From contig JBANSL010000010.1 in assembly GCA_037127255.1 (NCBI GenBank), forward strand, positions 31,865,120-31,929,119: DNA of 64,000 bases. The letters run 5' to 3'. Below the pieces are notes generated by a model. That model did no database searches. It was not told the origin of the DNA and worked only from the letters and a program-made list of their open reading frames with translations. Below, piece by piece: positions 35,834-46,649 of the stretch. The translations under genes and the position numbers were made by a program. Source of the DNA: Persicaria tinctoria. Taxonomy: Eukaryota; Streptophyta; Magnoliopsida; Caryophyllales; Polygonaceae. Position 1 is the stretch's first letter. Each line of letters starts with the position of its first letter.

Positions 35834-38827
35834 TTGCTTGTTATTTGGAGTGGAGGGGACCATAATTCTATCCATTGGACCATTTCTAAATGTGTTACAA
35901 TCTTTATTGCCGGTTTGCGGTGTGACTTACTCAATTTTGTAGTTCATACTATCATGCCGGATCTTGTTCGGTATCATTGTCCTTTTGTGGGTCTTTGTGG
36001 GTGTCTTGATGGTGGTGGTAGAGGTCTTGTTAAAACCTCCCTGCTCAGACATCTTCGTGATCGACATTGTAGTGGTGATGCTCAGGCACTAACCCGTCAA
36101 ACTCTCTCCGATAGTTTTGCTATTTATTGTGATGCTGAGATAACTTTGAAGCGTATGGGGGTTTGGTTATGTGGGGTTTGCTTTAAAACTCATACCTTCC
36201 GTGCTCGGTGTCGGCATAGTCAGGATAATTATGTGGCACCTCCGGACTGTGGTGATGGCCTTGTTCGCTTTATTATTTACGATATTCCTAGACCTCCAGC
36301 TCCATCTCCAGCGGTTCCTTTGTCTGATGTTGAGGTCATGCCTGTTGATTTGTCTATATCTTCGCTTGACCGTTTGTTCTCTATGGGGTTATGCACCGTG
36401 AGATCCATCCCTCCTAAGTGCCGCTTAGGTTTTTCTCGGGTTCTAAAGGGGGCACTAGATGCTGTGGCCGACTCTCCTGGTGACGTCTCTTGTTGGATTC
36501 GCTTGCTTGTGATGCCTCTTTGTATACTTAAGACCTTCTCCCCGAGGAGTAATCTAGAGTGTAGGATTGCTGTCAAGCGTCAGCGGCAAGAGGAGGGTAT
36601 TGCCAGTGCTATTCGTGTTTGGGGTGTGCCTGGTGGCAGTTTGCAGCTTATACAAGAGACTTTAGCCGAGGTTCCCCCTTCTTTTAATGTGGATGAGGAT
36701 TTTGATTTGAGTGAGCATAACCTCCGGCAATGTCGGAGGAAGATTTGTGATGGTCACTACACTGCCGCTGTTCGGGTGCTTTCTTCATTAGGTATTGCTC
36801 CTTATTCTAATGTCACTCTTGCGGCTCTGCGGGATAAGCACCCCATTGCCCCATCTCCCACCTTGCCGCCTTTGCCTATGGATCACCATCCTCTTGTTGC
36901 CTCTTCGAGCGGTGTTTTGGATATGATTCGGAGCTTCCCGCGTGGCACGTCTTGTGGAAGGGATGGGTTCCGTGCTCAGCATCTTTTGGATTGTTTGGGT
37001 GGAGATGCTGTTGCTGTTTCAGATGATTTGATCGTCTCTATTACTCGGGTGGTTAATCTTTTCCTTGAGGGTCGGTGTCCGCAGGCTCTAGGTGAGTATA
37101 TTGCTAGTGCCCCGCTCACGCCACTGGTTAAACCAGGGGGCGGTATACGTCCTATTGCTGTTGGCACTATTTGGAGACGTCTTGTCTCTAAGGTTGGTGC
37201 TTGTTTGGTCGGTCCTTCTTTGTCTGGTTATTTTTCAGGCCTTCAGTTTGGGGTCGGGGTATCCGGTGGAGGAGAGGCTATTCTGCATGCTTTGAATCGG
37301 TTTATTGAGGCTCGTGGTGGTGAGGAGGGTCTTTCCATGTTGTTGGTCGACTTCCAGAATGCTTTCAACTTAGTTGATCGTGTGACCATGTTACAAGAAG
37401 TTCGCCGTCACTGTCCGGTTCTATCCCGATGGGTGGAGTTTTATTATTCTAGTCATGCCCGACTGTATTATGGGGAGCATAGCTTATGGTCTTGTCGAGG
37501 GGTTCAGCAAGGCGATCCTTTAGGCCCTCTGCTTTTTGCCTTGGTGTTGCATCCTTTGGTTTGCAAGATCAGAGATTCTTTTGACCTGAGTCTGCAGGCT
37601 TGGTACTTAGATGATGGCACTATTGTTGGGGACACTTTGGTTGTGGGGATGGTCTTGGATCTGATTATGGAAGATGGTCCCCGCTTTGGCCTTCATCTTA
37701 ATGTGGATAAGACTGAGGTTTTTTGGCCTACAGAAGACCCTAGGAGTTGGCTTCCTGGTGTTTTCCCCCCTTCTATTGCTCGGCCATCGCGTGGTGTCAA
37801 AGTTCTGGGTGGGCCTGTTAGCGTATGCCCAGTCTTCGGCAGCGATCTTGTGGCGAGGAGAGTGACTAGGACCATAGAGCTTATGGGTTCTGTCGCGAGG
37901 GTTGATGACCCACAGTGCGAGTTGCTTCTGCTCCGGGCTTGTACGGGTATTTCTAAACTTTACTTTGCCTTGCGTACTTGTTCCCCACATGTCTTTGGGT
38001 CAGCGCAGCTTTCTTTTGATGTGGCACTCCGTTCCAGCTTGGAACGTATTGTCACTGCGTCTGGGCCTGGTTTTGGAGATTGGCAGTGGAGGCTTGCCAC
38101 CCTCCCTTTTCATTTTGGTGGGCTCGGAGTGTATGTTGTTGGGGATGCCCTACATTATGCTTTTTTGGCGTCCCGTTTGCAGTCTGCTGAGTTGCAAACT
38201 AAGCTTCTACGTCCTTCTGGTATCATTGCTGCTGGCCCTACTTTTGATGATGCTTGTCGTTCTTTTAATGAGACCACGGGTTCTGATCTTCTACGCGATC
38301 CTAGTGAAATCGCTGCCCCTAAACTTATGAAGAAACTGGCAGATATATATTTCGCGAAGGTTGCTGCTACATCAGACTCTGCTTTCTCATTGACTCCGCG
38401 ACAGGTGGCATTATGGAAGTCTCAGCAGGGTGCTCACTCATCTGATTGGTTGCGTGCAGTTCCTATCTCTGGGTTGGGGCAGACTATGAATGGAAGGACC
38501 TATCGTAGTGTGCTTAGCTATCGACTAGGGGTTCCATTGTTCACGGTGTCCAGGCCTTGTCCTGCTTGTTCTCGAGTCTTTGATGGTGATGTCTACAGTG
38601 ACCATGTTGTGTCCTGCGCAGGCTCCGTGGGCATTAAACATCGACATAACCTTGTGCGCGACACTTTATTGGATATCTGCTACAGGGCAGGGATTTCGGC
38701 TGGTAAGGAGGTCGATATCGGCTTGGTTGATGGGCATGGTAAGCCCCTTCGTCCAGCGGATTTGCTCCTTTATTCTTGGGACAGCGGGAGGGATGTGTGT
38801 GTCGATCTGACAGGATCCTCCCCTTGA
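35834..38827 (+). CDS. Reverse transcriptase/endonuclease protein of the TAA-flanked non-LTR element
   Basis: A 997-residue frame. The ATG at 35954 (residue 41, MPDLVRYHCPF) is a plausible alternative start because the zinc finger begins there. Residues 49-82 hold a C/H-rich finger ending HLRDRHC. The reverse transcriptase core is intact: LLVDFQNAFN near residue 500, GVQQGDPLGP near 555, YLDD near 590, GLHLNVDKTEVFW near 615. A CCHC knuckle (CPAC, then DHVVSC and RHN) begins near residue 908. It is followed by the restriction-like endonuclease block RPADLLL (about 972) and DVCVDLTG (about 985-992). In the family these parts nick the target and prime reverse transcription from it. The frame stops at 38827, and about 100 further residues are in another frame to 39129. 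Start choice and clade are inference. Confidence 0.85.
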   Translation: MLVIWSGGDHNSIHWTISKCVTIFIAGLRCDLLNFVVHTIMPDLVRYHCPFVGLCGCLDGGGRGLVKTSLLRHLRDRHCSGDAQALTRQTLSDSFAIYCDAEITLKRMGVWLCGVCFKTHTFRARCRHSQDNYVAPPDCGDGLVRFIIYDIPRPPAPSPAVPLSDVEVMPVDLSISSLDRLFSMGLCTVRSIPPKCRLGFSRVLKGALDAVADSPGDVSCWIRLLVMPLCILKTFSPRSNLECRIAVKRQRQEEGIASAIRVWGVPGGSLQLIQETLAEVPPSFNVDEDFDLSEHNLRQCRRKICDGHYTAAVRVLSSLGIAPYSNVTLAALRDKHPIAPSPTLPPLPMDHHPLVASSSGVLDMIRSFPRGTSCGRDGFRAQHLLDCLGGDAVAVSDDLIVSITRVVNLFLEGRCPQALGEYIASAPLTPLVKPGGGIRPIAVGTIWRRLVSKVGACLVGPSLSGYFSGLQFGVGVSGGGEAILHALNRFIEARGGEEGLSMLLVDFQNAFNLVDRVTMLQEVRRHCPVLSRWVEFYYSSHARLYYGEHSLWSCRGVQQGDPLGPLLFALVLHPLVCKIRDSFDLSLQAWYLDDGTIVGDTLVVGMVLDLIMEDGPRFGLHLNVDKTEVFWPTEDPRSWLPGVFPPSIARPSRGVKVLGGPVSVCPVFGSDLVARRVTRTIELMGSVARVDDPQCELLLLRACTGISKLYFALRTCSPHVFGSAQLSFDVALRSSLERIVTASGPGFGDWQWRLATLPFHFGGLGVYVVGDALHYAFLASRLQSAELQTKLLRPSGIIAAGPTFDDACRSFNETTGSDLLRDPSEIAAPKLMKKLADIYFAKVAATSDSAFSLTPRQVALWKSQQGAHSSDWLRAVPISGLGQTMNGRTYRSVLSYRLGVPLFTVSRPCPACSRVFDGDVYSDHVVSCAGSVGIKHRHNLVRDTLLDICYRAGISAGKEVDIGLVDGHGKPLRPADLLLYSWDSGRDVCVDLTGSSP

Positions 38828-39129
38828 CTCAGTCTGGGATGGCTGACTTTGTGCCCGGTCGCGCTGTTGTTACTGCTGCTCAGCGCAAGTGTGCGAAGTA
38901 TCGAGATTTGTGCACGACGGCTGGTTATGGTTTCCTACCCTTCTCCTTCTCTTCGTTGGGGGAGTTAGATACAGATGTTGTTGCCTTGCTGAAGCGGATT
39001 CAGAAATTCTCGATATCTCAGGATCCTGGGGCTCGTGCTGCCGCTTATATTTTTACTAGACTTAGTTTTGTTATTGCTAAGGGAGTGGGCGCCCAGATAG
39101 TATCTCGGTTGCCTACTAATTTCTTGTAA
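38828..39129 (+). pseudogene. C-terminal tail of the endonuclease protein, out of frame
   Basis: The frame ending TAA at 39129 reads ADFVPGRAVVTAAQRKCAKY, then GYGFLPFSFSSLGELDTD and a final GAQIVSRLPTNFL. It continues the endonuclease domain of the preceding ORF, one base out of register at about 38822-38826. It may be a simple one-base deletion that inactivated this copy; a programmed frameshift is less likely. Confidence 0.75.
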
Positions 39130-39141
39130 ATATTTCCTTTT

Positions 39142-39159
39142 ATAATAATAATAATAAAA

Positions 39160-39202
<43 letters not shown>
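39142..39202 (+). repeat. (TAA)n microsatellite, right flank of the non-LTR element
   Basis: TAA triplets with one AAAA interruption start right after the element's short 3' tail. Together with the left tract they bracket the insertion. Confidence 0.95.
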
Positions 39203-41341
39203 TGAAAAAAATGCTTCATCTGTAATTCTTGACAATAGTTGGGGTTTATGATCCTTGGAATAATTTCATTTTTATTCTCAATCAATTCAAAGCAATTGAT
39301 ATCAATGGTTATTTCGACTTTGTTTAGATAGTTCGATACCCCTCACAGGCATACCAATCACTTACATTCCATGAAATACAACATAGAATAGCATGACTTA
39401 CCAAAGTACATGGCGAATTTGCAATACCAAATCTCAATGCAATTAGAATATCAAAAGATTGCAAGCCTCTTAACCCTAATCTCACAGAAATCAATACTTA
39501 ACCAACAGTCATTGATGATGATCAAACGAGTGGTGTTTATCAACAAGTTTGGATCGTTCAGCAGATTTGATAGCTTTACAACATCTCAGTAAAATGGGGT
39601 CATTCGAAGTCCATATTGATCTAATTGGATCGTGCCATACGTTTTTGGAATGAGGACGAAAAGATATACAACTTTACTGTTGAAGATTTTTCCAGAATCT
39701 ACCGGGAACATGGCCGAAAATCATCATCTTTGTAATTGTTCACTGTTTGAACGAAAATAATTATCTTTCCATATTTACTTTATCATTTTATCTTTATATT
39801 TATTTAGGAATAATGTAAATTAGAATAATATCTATTGGTTGACTTTTCAATTAATTAATATTATATATAATTAGTTTTTATATTTATTAATTCTAATAAG
39901 TTTTATTTAGTTAGGATAAAGTTTAGCAAGCAATCCTTAGCCTCTAAGGAAGTCAACCAAAGCCTAGTTATTTTCCTATTTAAACGTTTCTTTCATTCAG
40001 TAAAATAGATAGAATAGAATAGAATTTTTTGACAAAGAAAATCAAATTTGAAGGGTTCTCGTAGGAGCTAGAGGAACTGAGTTCCCTTGCGTGAGATAGG
40101 TTTCAATGGGTAGTCATAGCTTGGTTTGTCTTGTGTGTGTCGTTCCTCGTTGAAGGGTTGGTGCTACCACATGTTTAGTGTGTCGATCCTCGTTGAAGAA
40201 TTGGTGATATCCATCATGTCTGGTGTGTGTCGATTCTCGTCATAGGATTGGTGCTATCAAGCATTCATAAGCCTCCTCCATGTGCCTCCAAGTAGTCCAC
40301 TTGGTTGTGTAAGGTTGTAGAGATTGGGTTATATGATCATTGGTTTTGGTTCTCGGTCTTTGAGTCAAGGGTCTATGTCTTGTTCCATATAGATCATCTC
40401 AACCCTTTATCGTGTCTTGCATATCTCGATTTCGAGTCTTCTGCTGTTCATTGCAGCCGCATATTTCTTGTTCTAGTTCTTGCATTGTTCTTGTGTCAAG
40501 TTCTTAAGTCTTGCATCTTTTTCTTGATATGAGTCTTGTTGTTGAAGATCGGGACATCCTACGGCTGACCCCATATCAGTCATTATCCTACATAGCCAAT
40601 TGATGCTTTCACGAGATCAATTATCTATTCCTTGCTACCATGGATTACCGATCGCACAAAAGGAATCACTAGCATAGATGCAGTTTCTGTCTAGATGATC
40701 AGTCATAGAGAGAACATGTGCAAATACTCAACAATAAAGAACAAGGATAATGAAAAAACTCATGAATAACAATATGAAATCAAATCCTCACAGTTCAACC
40801 AACCATGTCTTCGAATCACAGACGAAACTATGAGTTTAGCAACTCAGTCTACCAAAATAATCAATGGAAAAGTGGTTGTAAATTGTCCCCCTCTCAATGT
40901 TCACGCTCTCTAAATGGCTGAAAATAATAGTCTTATAACCTAAAAGTGATGACTCAAAACCCTAGAGAGTAAAATAATAATAAACTAATTAAAATAGATC
41001 CGGACGAAATCGAGTTTTCTGAAGACTGCAAAACCGGCGGGCGCCGCTACTCTGGCTCTGCGATTCTTCTTTGTCTTTCACTTTGCTCTCCTTAGCTCCC
41101 TTGAAGATATTTCCTTAGCCTCTTTTATGCTCAAAAACTAGTTTTTCTAGATCTCTCAAGCCTCCCTTCAAGCTCGAATTGTAAAATTGCATAATAAACA
41201 CAATATAGCGTAGATTCCGAACTCAAACATTCAAATGCAAAACAATGTAAATTAGACAAAAAGCACATGAAATATGAACACTTTGATGCACCTAAAACTA
41301 GCTATAATGCCTATCTAAAATATGCATTATCACTTCCCATA
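39203..41341 (-). mobile_element. LTR-like debris, probably continuing the LTR interrupted at 35372
   Basis: No gene. The right edge reads TATGCATTATCA at 41330-41341, which on the minus strand starts TGATAATGC, a usual Tat-type LTR start. The left part (39205-39590) is AT-rich. 39590-40550 looks like a different, plus-strand LTR: TATTTAAACG at 39979-39988 as a TATA-like box, followed by an AGAATAGAATAGAAT run and a GAGTTCCCTTGCGTGAGATAGG-like U5. Nesting is likely but borders are not resolved. Confidence 0.35.
40132..40262 (+). repeat. Three diverged tandem copies of about 45 bp
   Basis: Units start GTGTGTGTCGTTCCTCG, GTGTGTCGATCCTCG and GTGTGTGTCGATTCTCG. Each is followed by TTGAAGG/A or CATAGGA, then TTGGTG(C/A)TA and CCA or TCA. 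They lie downstream of the TATA-like box in the plus-strand LTR-like stretch. Confidence 0.7.
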
Positions 41342-42889
41342 GGTTAGGTATATGGGACTATGGGAGCCTATTTTACAAATATAAGAATGCAGACAATCAA
41401 TAAAATGTATGAATGCTAACAAATGATTCATGCATAAAAGAATGCTGACAATCAATGAAAAGTACAAACAAAAAACTTACCATTTCTCCATCAAATAATG
41501 AAATTGCTTGCTCATAATTATTTTTAACATTACAAACCCAACAATGTAAAGAGGTTGGGTCGTTGCTAACATACTTAAAGGTGCATTCAATTTTATCAGC
41601 AATGGAAGGAAAAACTTCCAATATCCAAGCATGTTAAATACACACAAAAACATGTTGATTATTTAAAAATGCCGACATATATAAATAGTTAGTGATAGAT
41701 AAAAGGGAATAAAAAAATCACCTAAAATGCTAGAGCATATCCAAAAAAACTCATAGTTTCCCCTAGGATTGAACCCCTTCTCAATAGAAGACATCCTTCT
41801 CAAACCTCTAAACAATTTACAATAACTTTCCCACTGTAGTGATATCTTTCAAACTTCTCAGGATCACAAGCAAGAGATACATGTGTCAAGCTGACAGCCG
41901 TAGACCGTTTAAACAACAACACCTTCCCAATAATAAGAAGTTTTGTTGTGACTAACTTCCTTAGAGATTTCTTATAGGTTTAGATTTGAACATCTCAAAC
42001 ATATTAGCATATTCAATAACTGGAAGACCAATTATGCATGGATCATATTCAATAACTGGAATAAACGTTAAAGGTAAAGGATCATATTCAATAACTGGAA
42101 GACCAATTATGCATGGAACTCCAATAAGGAAAATCGAGCAATCAAGCCATTAACCTTGAACCGCATTTCCATTTGTTTTTTGTTACTACCTCATGTAGTA
42201 CCATTTGATGAATTAACTGAAAATTCAAACACATTTTTTTAACCTTGTACTAAAACTAACCCTAAACGGCTATTCTTCAGCTGTTGATAATCAAATGCTG
42301 ACAACTTCACATAATTCGGGATAGAAGTATAGATTAGCGCGAGCATGGAATTTTTCTTCAACAGGTAACCAGTAATCTATTTTCAAAAAAACACAAACAT
42401 GCATGCACAGATAAACACTTAATTCAAACGAGAAATATAAAAACAGCGAACCAACAATAAAAAAACAAATACTCAAATCGAACTAGCATTTATATGATTT
42501 CAAGTCAGAAACAATGACAATTACATGTATTAGAATACATTACAAAGGATGAAAATTAGGTTAAAATAGAGTTAAAAAACAATTACTAAAACAAACAAAA
42601 CCTAAACAAAGAGAGATAGAAAGCAAGAGATCGAGAAGTGTCATGCAAGTACACTAACCTCCACATGTTTTTCTTGATTCGGCCATTGTAAGTTTCAATG
42701 ATAATCGAGAGTGCGAGGAAGACGATGATAAATTTTGGAAAGACAATGATCGAGAATGAGAAGGAAGATGTTGAAACATAGAGAGGGAAAATAATCCTTG
42801 AATTTGGTAAATAAAGAGAGGGAAAAAAATCCAGTATATTATGAAGAATATGCATTCTTATGCACATTCTTATACATTTTACTTAGCCT
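41342..42889. other. Unassigned region with one short minus-strand frame
   Basis: AT-rich, with no recognised gene. On the minus strand, 41397-41650 reads HAWILEVFPSIADKIECTF near 41575-41640, then SLHCWVC and NYEQAISLFDGEM. The AW-EVFPSIA block is reminiscent of proteins of the DUF1985/Ulp1-peptidase type often carried by Mutator elements, but this is a weak pattern match. 42590-42870 is A-rich in plus orientation and shows nothing recognisable. Confidence 0.3.
42008..42117 (+). repeat. Triplicated CATATTCAATAACTGGA unit
   Basis: The word starts at 42008, 42044 and 42083. The first and third copies also share AGACCAATTATGCATGGA. This is a local tandem duplication with one diverged middle copy. 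Confidence 0.8.
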
Positions 42890-42973
42890 ATTTACTTTGT
42901 ATTTTACGGTTTTCCTTTCCTACCCCTTGCAGCTTCTTTTAGCAATGTAATAAGCCTTCTTGGGCGTGTGACT

Positions 42974-43002
42974 CACGTGACATCTGTGGTCCTATATAAG
43001 GG
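42974..43002 (+). promoter_or_regulatory. G-box and TATA box in the LTR of element D
   Basis: CACGTG lies 14 bp upstream of TATATAAGGG, the arrangement of a plant RNA polymerase II promoter within an LTR U3. The transcript would start about 30 bp downstream, near 43025. Confidence 0.6.
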
Positions 43003-43210
43003 CAGTTGTCACCTCATTTCAGGTGTAGGGTTTTGGGGATTGGTGTGTGCATCATTGTTGTTGGCCTCCTATGCAAAGTTCCCATTTTTATCAAAAGACA
43101 TTAATGAATAAAGTGAAGAAGGTTCACTGATTTTCTTACCTTTATTGCCTTCCTTGCTCTTGATCACTGCTATATGTAGTGTAATATCTGATCTTATCAC
43201 AAACTTCACA

Positions 43211-43224
43211 TGGTATCAAAGTTG
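43211..43224 (+). other. Primer-binding site of copia element D
   Basis: TGGTATCAAAGTTG, a slightly altered match to the initiator-Met primer site TGGTATCAGAGC, directly after an LTR ending CTTCACA. Confidence 0.8.
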
Positions 43225-43272
43225 TAGGCTCTCGATCTAATCGTTTCCGTTACGAAATAGTTGTGAAAGAAG

Positions 43273-46200
43273 ATGTTCAGTCCAGGGAACAGTCACACGA
43301 CAGGTGGTGGTGATGGTAACAGCCAAGGTAACTTGAATGATCCTATTTTTTTATCCAATTCTGACCATCCGGGTTCTCAGCTGGTAACTGTGTTGTTTGA
43401 TGGAACGAATTTTATGACATGGAGTAGAGGTATAACAATGGCCTTAGGTGCTAAATGCATGCTTGTGTTTATCAGTGGAAACTGTGTTAAGCCAACTAAG
43501 GAAGGCATAGATCTGCAGAGACGGATAAGAGCGGATTTCATGGTGATATGTTGGATATTAAACTATATGAGCAAAAACATAGCTGAAGGGTTGATGTATG
43601 TAGATTCCACTAAGCAATTGTGGGATGAAGTCATTGAAAGGTATAGCCAGATTAATGCTCCCTTGATTTTTCACATCAAAAAGAAATTGAACAATGTGAA
43701 TCAAGGAAGTATGAATTTGGGAGATCTGTTTAATACTCTCAAGAAGCACTGGGATTGAGAGGAGACCAAAATGCTCATGTGGAGCCATGAAGAACTGCTC
43801 ATGTAACCTGGGAAAACAATTGAGTGAAATGGAGGACAGAAATAGGTTAATGCAGTTGCTAGCTAGCTTAAATGAGGCCTGTGATGGTGCTAGGAATTCT
43901 ATTCTGGCAATGGATCCCTTGTCCACTGTTGGGAAGGCTTTCTATATACTACAGCAAGTGGAAATGGGTTCTGCAGCCTCATGAGAGACTTCAAATGTGA
44001 TGACTAGTGTTAGTGCTTTTGCAGCAAGCAAAAATTATTCATCTGCTCAAACTAATCAACCTTATACAAGTCATGGAAGTGGGTCTTACTCGAGTCAAAG
44101 CAATGCTTCTTATGGAAGCCAGAATCAAAAGAAAGATTGGAGAGAGTTAAAGAGGATTAAGCAGGCATCAAAATGTGCCCACGTTGGCATGAAAGGGCAC
44201 ACAACTGAACACTGCTTCAAGATTCATGGTGTGTCAGATTGGTTCAAGGAACTCAAGGAAAGTCAGAGGAACAATCCTAATGGAAAGGGATCAGCTAATG
44301 CAGCATGATCTATGAATGGATCCATGATGAACAGTCCCTTAGAAGAAAATGCAGGCAACACAGAAGGGCATGTGGATAATGCTATGGTTAATGCAGTCTA
44401 TCAAGAAGTTTTTAGGAGAATGAAGGGCAAGAATCAGTCTGAAAATGCCTTTGCTAACTTCGCAGGTAAATTGCCTATTCATGCAAGTTCAGTTAATCTT
44501 TCTATGCAGACAGCAGATGAATGGATTGTAGACACAGAGGTTAGTGATCATATGATGCCCATTGAGCATTACTCTCAGTCCAGAATTAGACTCAGGAAGC
44601 CTATTCTTATAGGACTACCTGATGGCACAATTAAGACAGTCACATAATCAGGGAAATTGCAGCTTACATATTCTATTTGTCTAAATGATGTGTTGTTAGT
44701 CCCAGACTTCAAACATAGCTTATTATCAGTTAGAAGACTCCTTGATGATAATGAACTAATTGATGTGTTTACTCGATCATGTTGTTATGCACAGGACCCT
44801 AGAACTAAGGAAGTGCTTTTGTCTGGTCAGAGGAAGCATGGACTTTATTAAGTTTTGTCAGTTGATCAAGCAAGAAGTTGGGAAGTTGAGAAGAAAGGGC
44901 TCATTTATCTTCAGTATCTTGTAATAAAGCTAGTTGTGATTTGAATATTACACATGCTAGGCTTGGACATAGTTCTATCTTTAAGATGAGACACTTGCAT
45001 ATCTTGAGCCAGACAGATTTAAGTAATTTTCATTGTGACACTTGTGCAATGTGCAAACATCACGACCTTCCTTTTGAGAGAAGTATGAGCAGGGCAGCAA
45101 AGCCTTTTGATTTGATTCATTTGAATCTGTAGGGGCCATATAAGCATGTTACTTACAATGGCTTTCAGTATTTTTTAACTGTGCTTGATGATTGTTCAAG
45201 GATTACTTGGACATTTTTGCTTAAGAACAAAATGCAGGTGTATAAAACTATTGCATATTACCTGGCTTATGTTCAAACTCAATTTGAGTGCTCTGTTAAA
45301 TGTTTTAGAACAGACAATGGCACTGAATTCACTTCAAAGCAATGTCAAAAATTGTTTGCAGAGAAGGGAATTTTACATGAAAGAATTGTGACATACACAC
45401 CTCAACAGAATGGGAGGGTTGAGAGAAAACATCGGCATCTTGTGGAGACATCTAAAAGCATGAGATTGCATGCAAGTTTGCCCATTAAATTCTGGGGAGA
45501 ATGCATTCTGTCTGCTACATATCTGATAAATAAGTTGTCAATAGATGTCTTGCAGTGGAGATCTCCATTTGAAGTATTATTTGGTAAATCAGCTTCTTAT
45601 GATGAATTGAGAGTGATTGATTGCCTATGCTATGCCTCTGTAAATCAACCAGAAAGAGACAAAATGTCAGCTAAGGCAAGGAGATGTGTTTTTCTTAGTT
45701 ACCCTCATGGACAAAAGGCATATAAGGTCTGGGACATAGAGTCAAAGGTCACATTTGTGAGTAGAGATGTGACCTTTCAGGAGAAAATATTCCTTTTTAA
45801 GTAAATGGATGATCATTTGCCAAAGAATGATGCTCAACATCCTCAAGCATTACCCCTTGTTAACCCAGCCACATATTACCCTTCACAAACACATCATCCT
45901 TTCCAATCCATAACTTCACCCTCTATATCTCCAATTAACCAATTATCACCTGATCACTCACAAGAAATTGTGCCTGATTCTGAATCCTCAAACACACAAC
46001 CAGCAAATCATATATCCCCACCTCAAACACAATATACCATTTTGCTAGATGATCAAAATGAGTTTCCTCCACTTAGAAGATCATCTAGACAAATAACCCA
46101 GCCTAAACACCTCCAACATTTTGTTTGCCAAAGGAGGAACAAAAGTTCTTCTTTGTCTCAATCCTTTCTTGCCACGTGTCTTGATCAGTCTCATGATGAT

Positions 46201-46649
46201 GATCCAAACTTCATAAATTCCTTTGCTTTTATGGCAAATGTGCATGAACCAGTGCATTACAAACATGTTGTGAGAGAGGATCATTGGATACGAATCAGGA
46301 GGTTAAAGCTCTGGAAGAGAATGAAACATGGGAGTTGACTGATCTTTCACCAAGGAAAAAGGTCATAGGCAGTAAATGGGTATATAAAATAAAATATAAG
46401 CCAGATGGATCCGTGGAGAGATTCAAAGCAAGATTAGTGGCTAAAGTGTATAATCATATCAAAGGGAAAGATTATAAGCATACTTTTTCACCAGTTGTTA
46501 AATTCAGTACAGTGAGGATCTTACTTGCTCTTGCAACTGTCAAGAATTGGCCATTGCATCAACTAGATGTAAATAATGCCTTTCTACACGGGCATTTAGA
46601 AGAAGAAGTTTACATGTTACCACCTAATTCGGACTCATTAAATGAATGA
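43273..46649 (+). pseudogene. Copia gag-pol pseudogene (element D)
   Basis: Gag starts MFSPGNSHTTGGGDGN at 43273, with the UBN2-type block FDGTNFMTWSRGITMALGA. The zinc knuckle near 44175-44225 reads CAHVGMKGHTTEHC; the second cysteine (normally C-x2-C) is Val. Protease near 44521-44557 has EWIVDTEVSDHM, so the catalytic DTG is DTE. Pre-integrase is at 44941-45130. Integrase (DDCSRITWTFLL, FRTDNGTEF, PQQNGRVERKHR) is at 45181-45800. Reverse transcriptase begins ETWELTDL at 46320, with [11 protein letters not shown] at 46560-46592, and ends at 46649. Stops at 43756, 44306, 44645, 45130 and 45802 and a frameshift near 46290 break it. In the family it would encode the capsid, protease, integrase and reverse transcriptase of a virus-like particle. 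Confidence 0.9.

Larger units (their letters stand above)
35439..39141 (+). mobile_element. Non-LTR retrotransposon with restriction-like endonuclease, inserted in (TAA)n
   Basis: A 3.7-kb unit between two TAA microsatellites (35372-35438 and 39142-39202). It has a leader of about 0.4-0.5 kb, one long ORF with N-terminal zinc finger, reverse transcriptase and C-terminal endonuclease, and a very short 3' tail (39130-39141) before TAA repeats. The architecture is that of R2/R4-like elements with a restriction-like endonuclease, unlike the L1 elements elsewhere in the window. Dong of Bombyx (R4 clade) is known to insert in TAA repeats, so site-specific insertion is a reasonable inference. Confidence 0.8.
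42890..46649 (+). mobile_element. Decayed, 3'-truncated Ty1/copia retrotransposon (element D)
   Basis: In order on the plus strand: an LTR-like promoter stretch with a CACGTG G-box (42974-42979) and a TATA box (42993-42999), an LTR end at 43210, a TGGTATCAAAG primer-binding site (43211-43221), then gag, protease, integrase and the first part of reverse transcriptase. Coding similarity stops at 46649 within reverse transcriptase and no 3' LTR follows. The LTR start is not defined because no second copy exists. Confidence 0.8.

Noticed and set aside
36277..37990. Minus-strand ORFs opposite the non-LTR element protein
   Set aside because: They are shadows of the 997-codon plus frame that carries the reverse transcriptase motifs in order.
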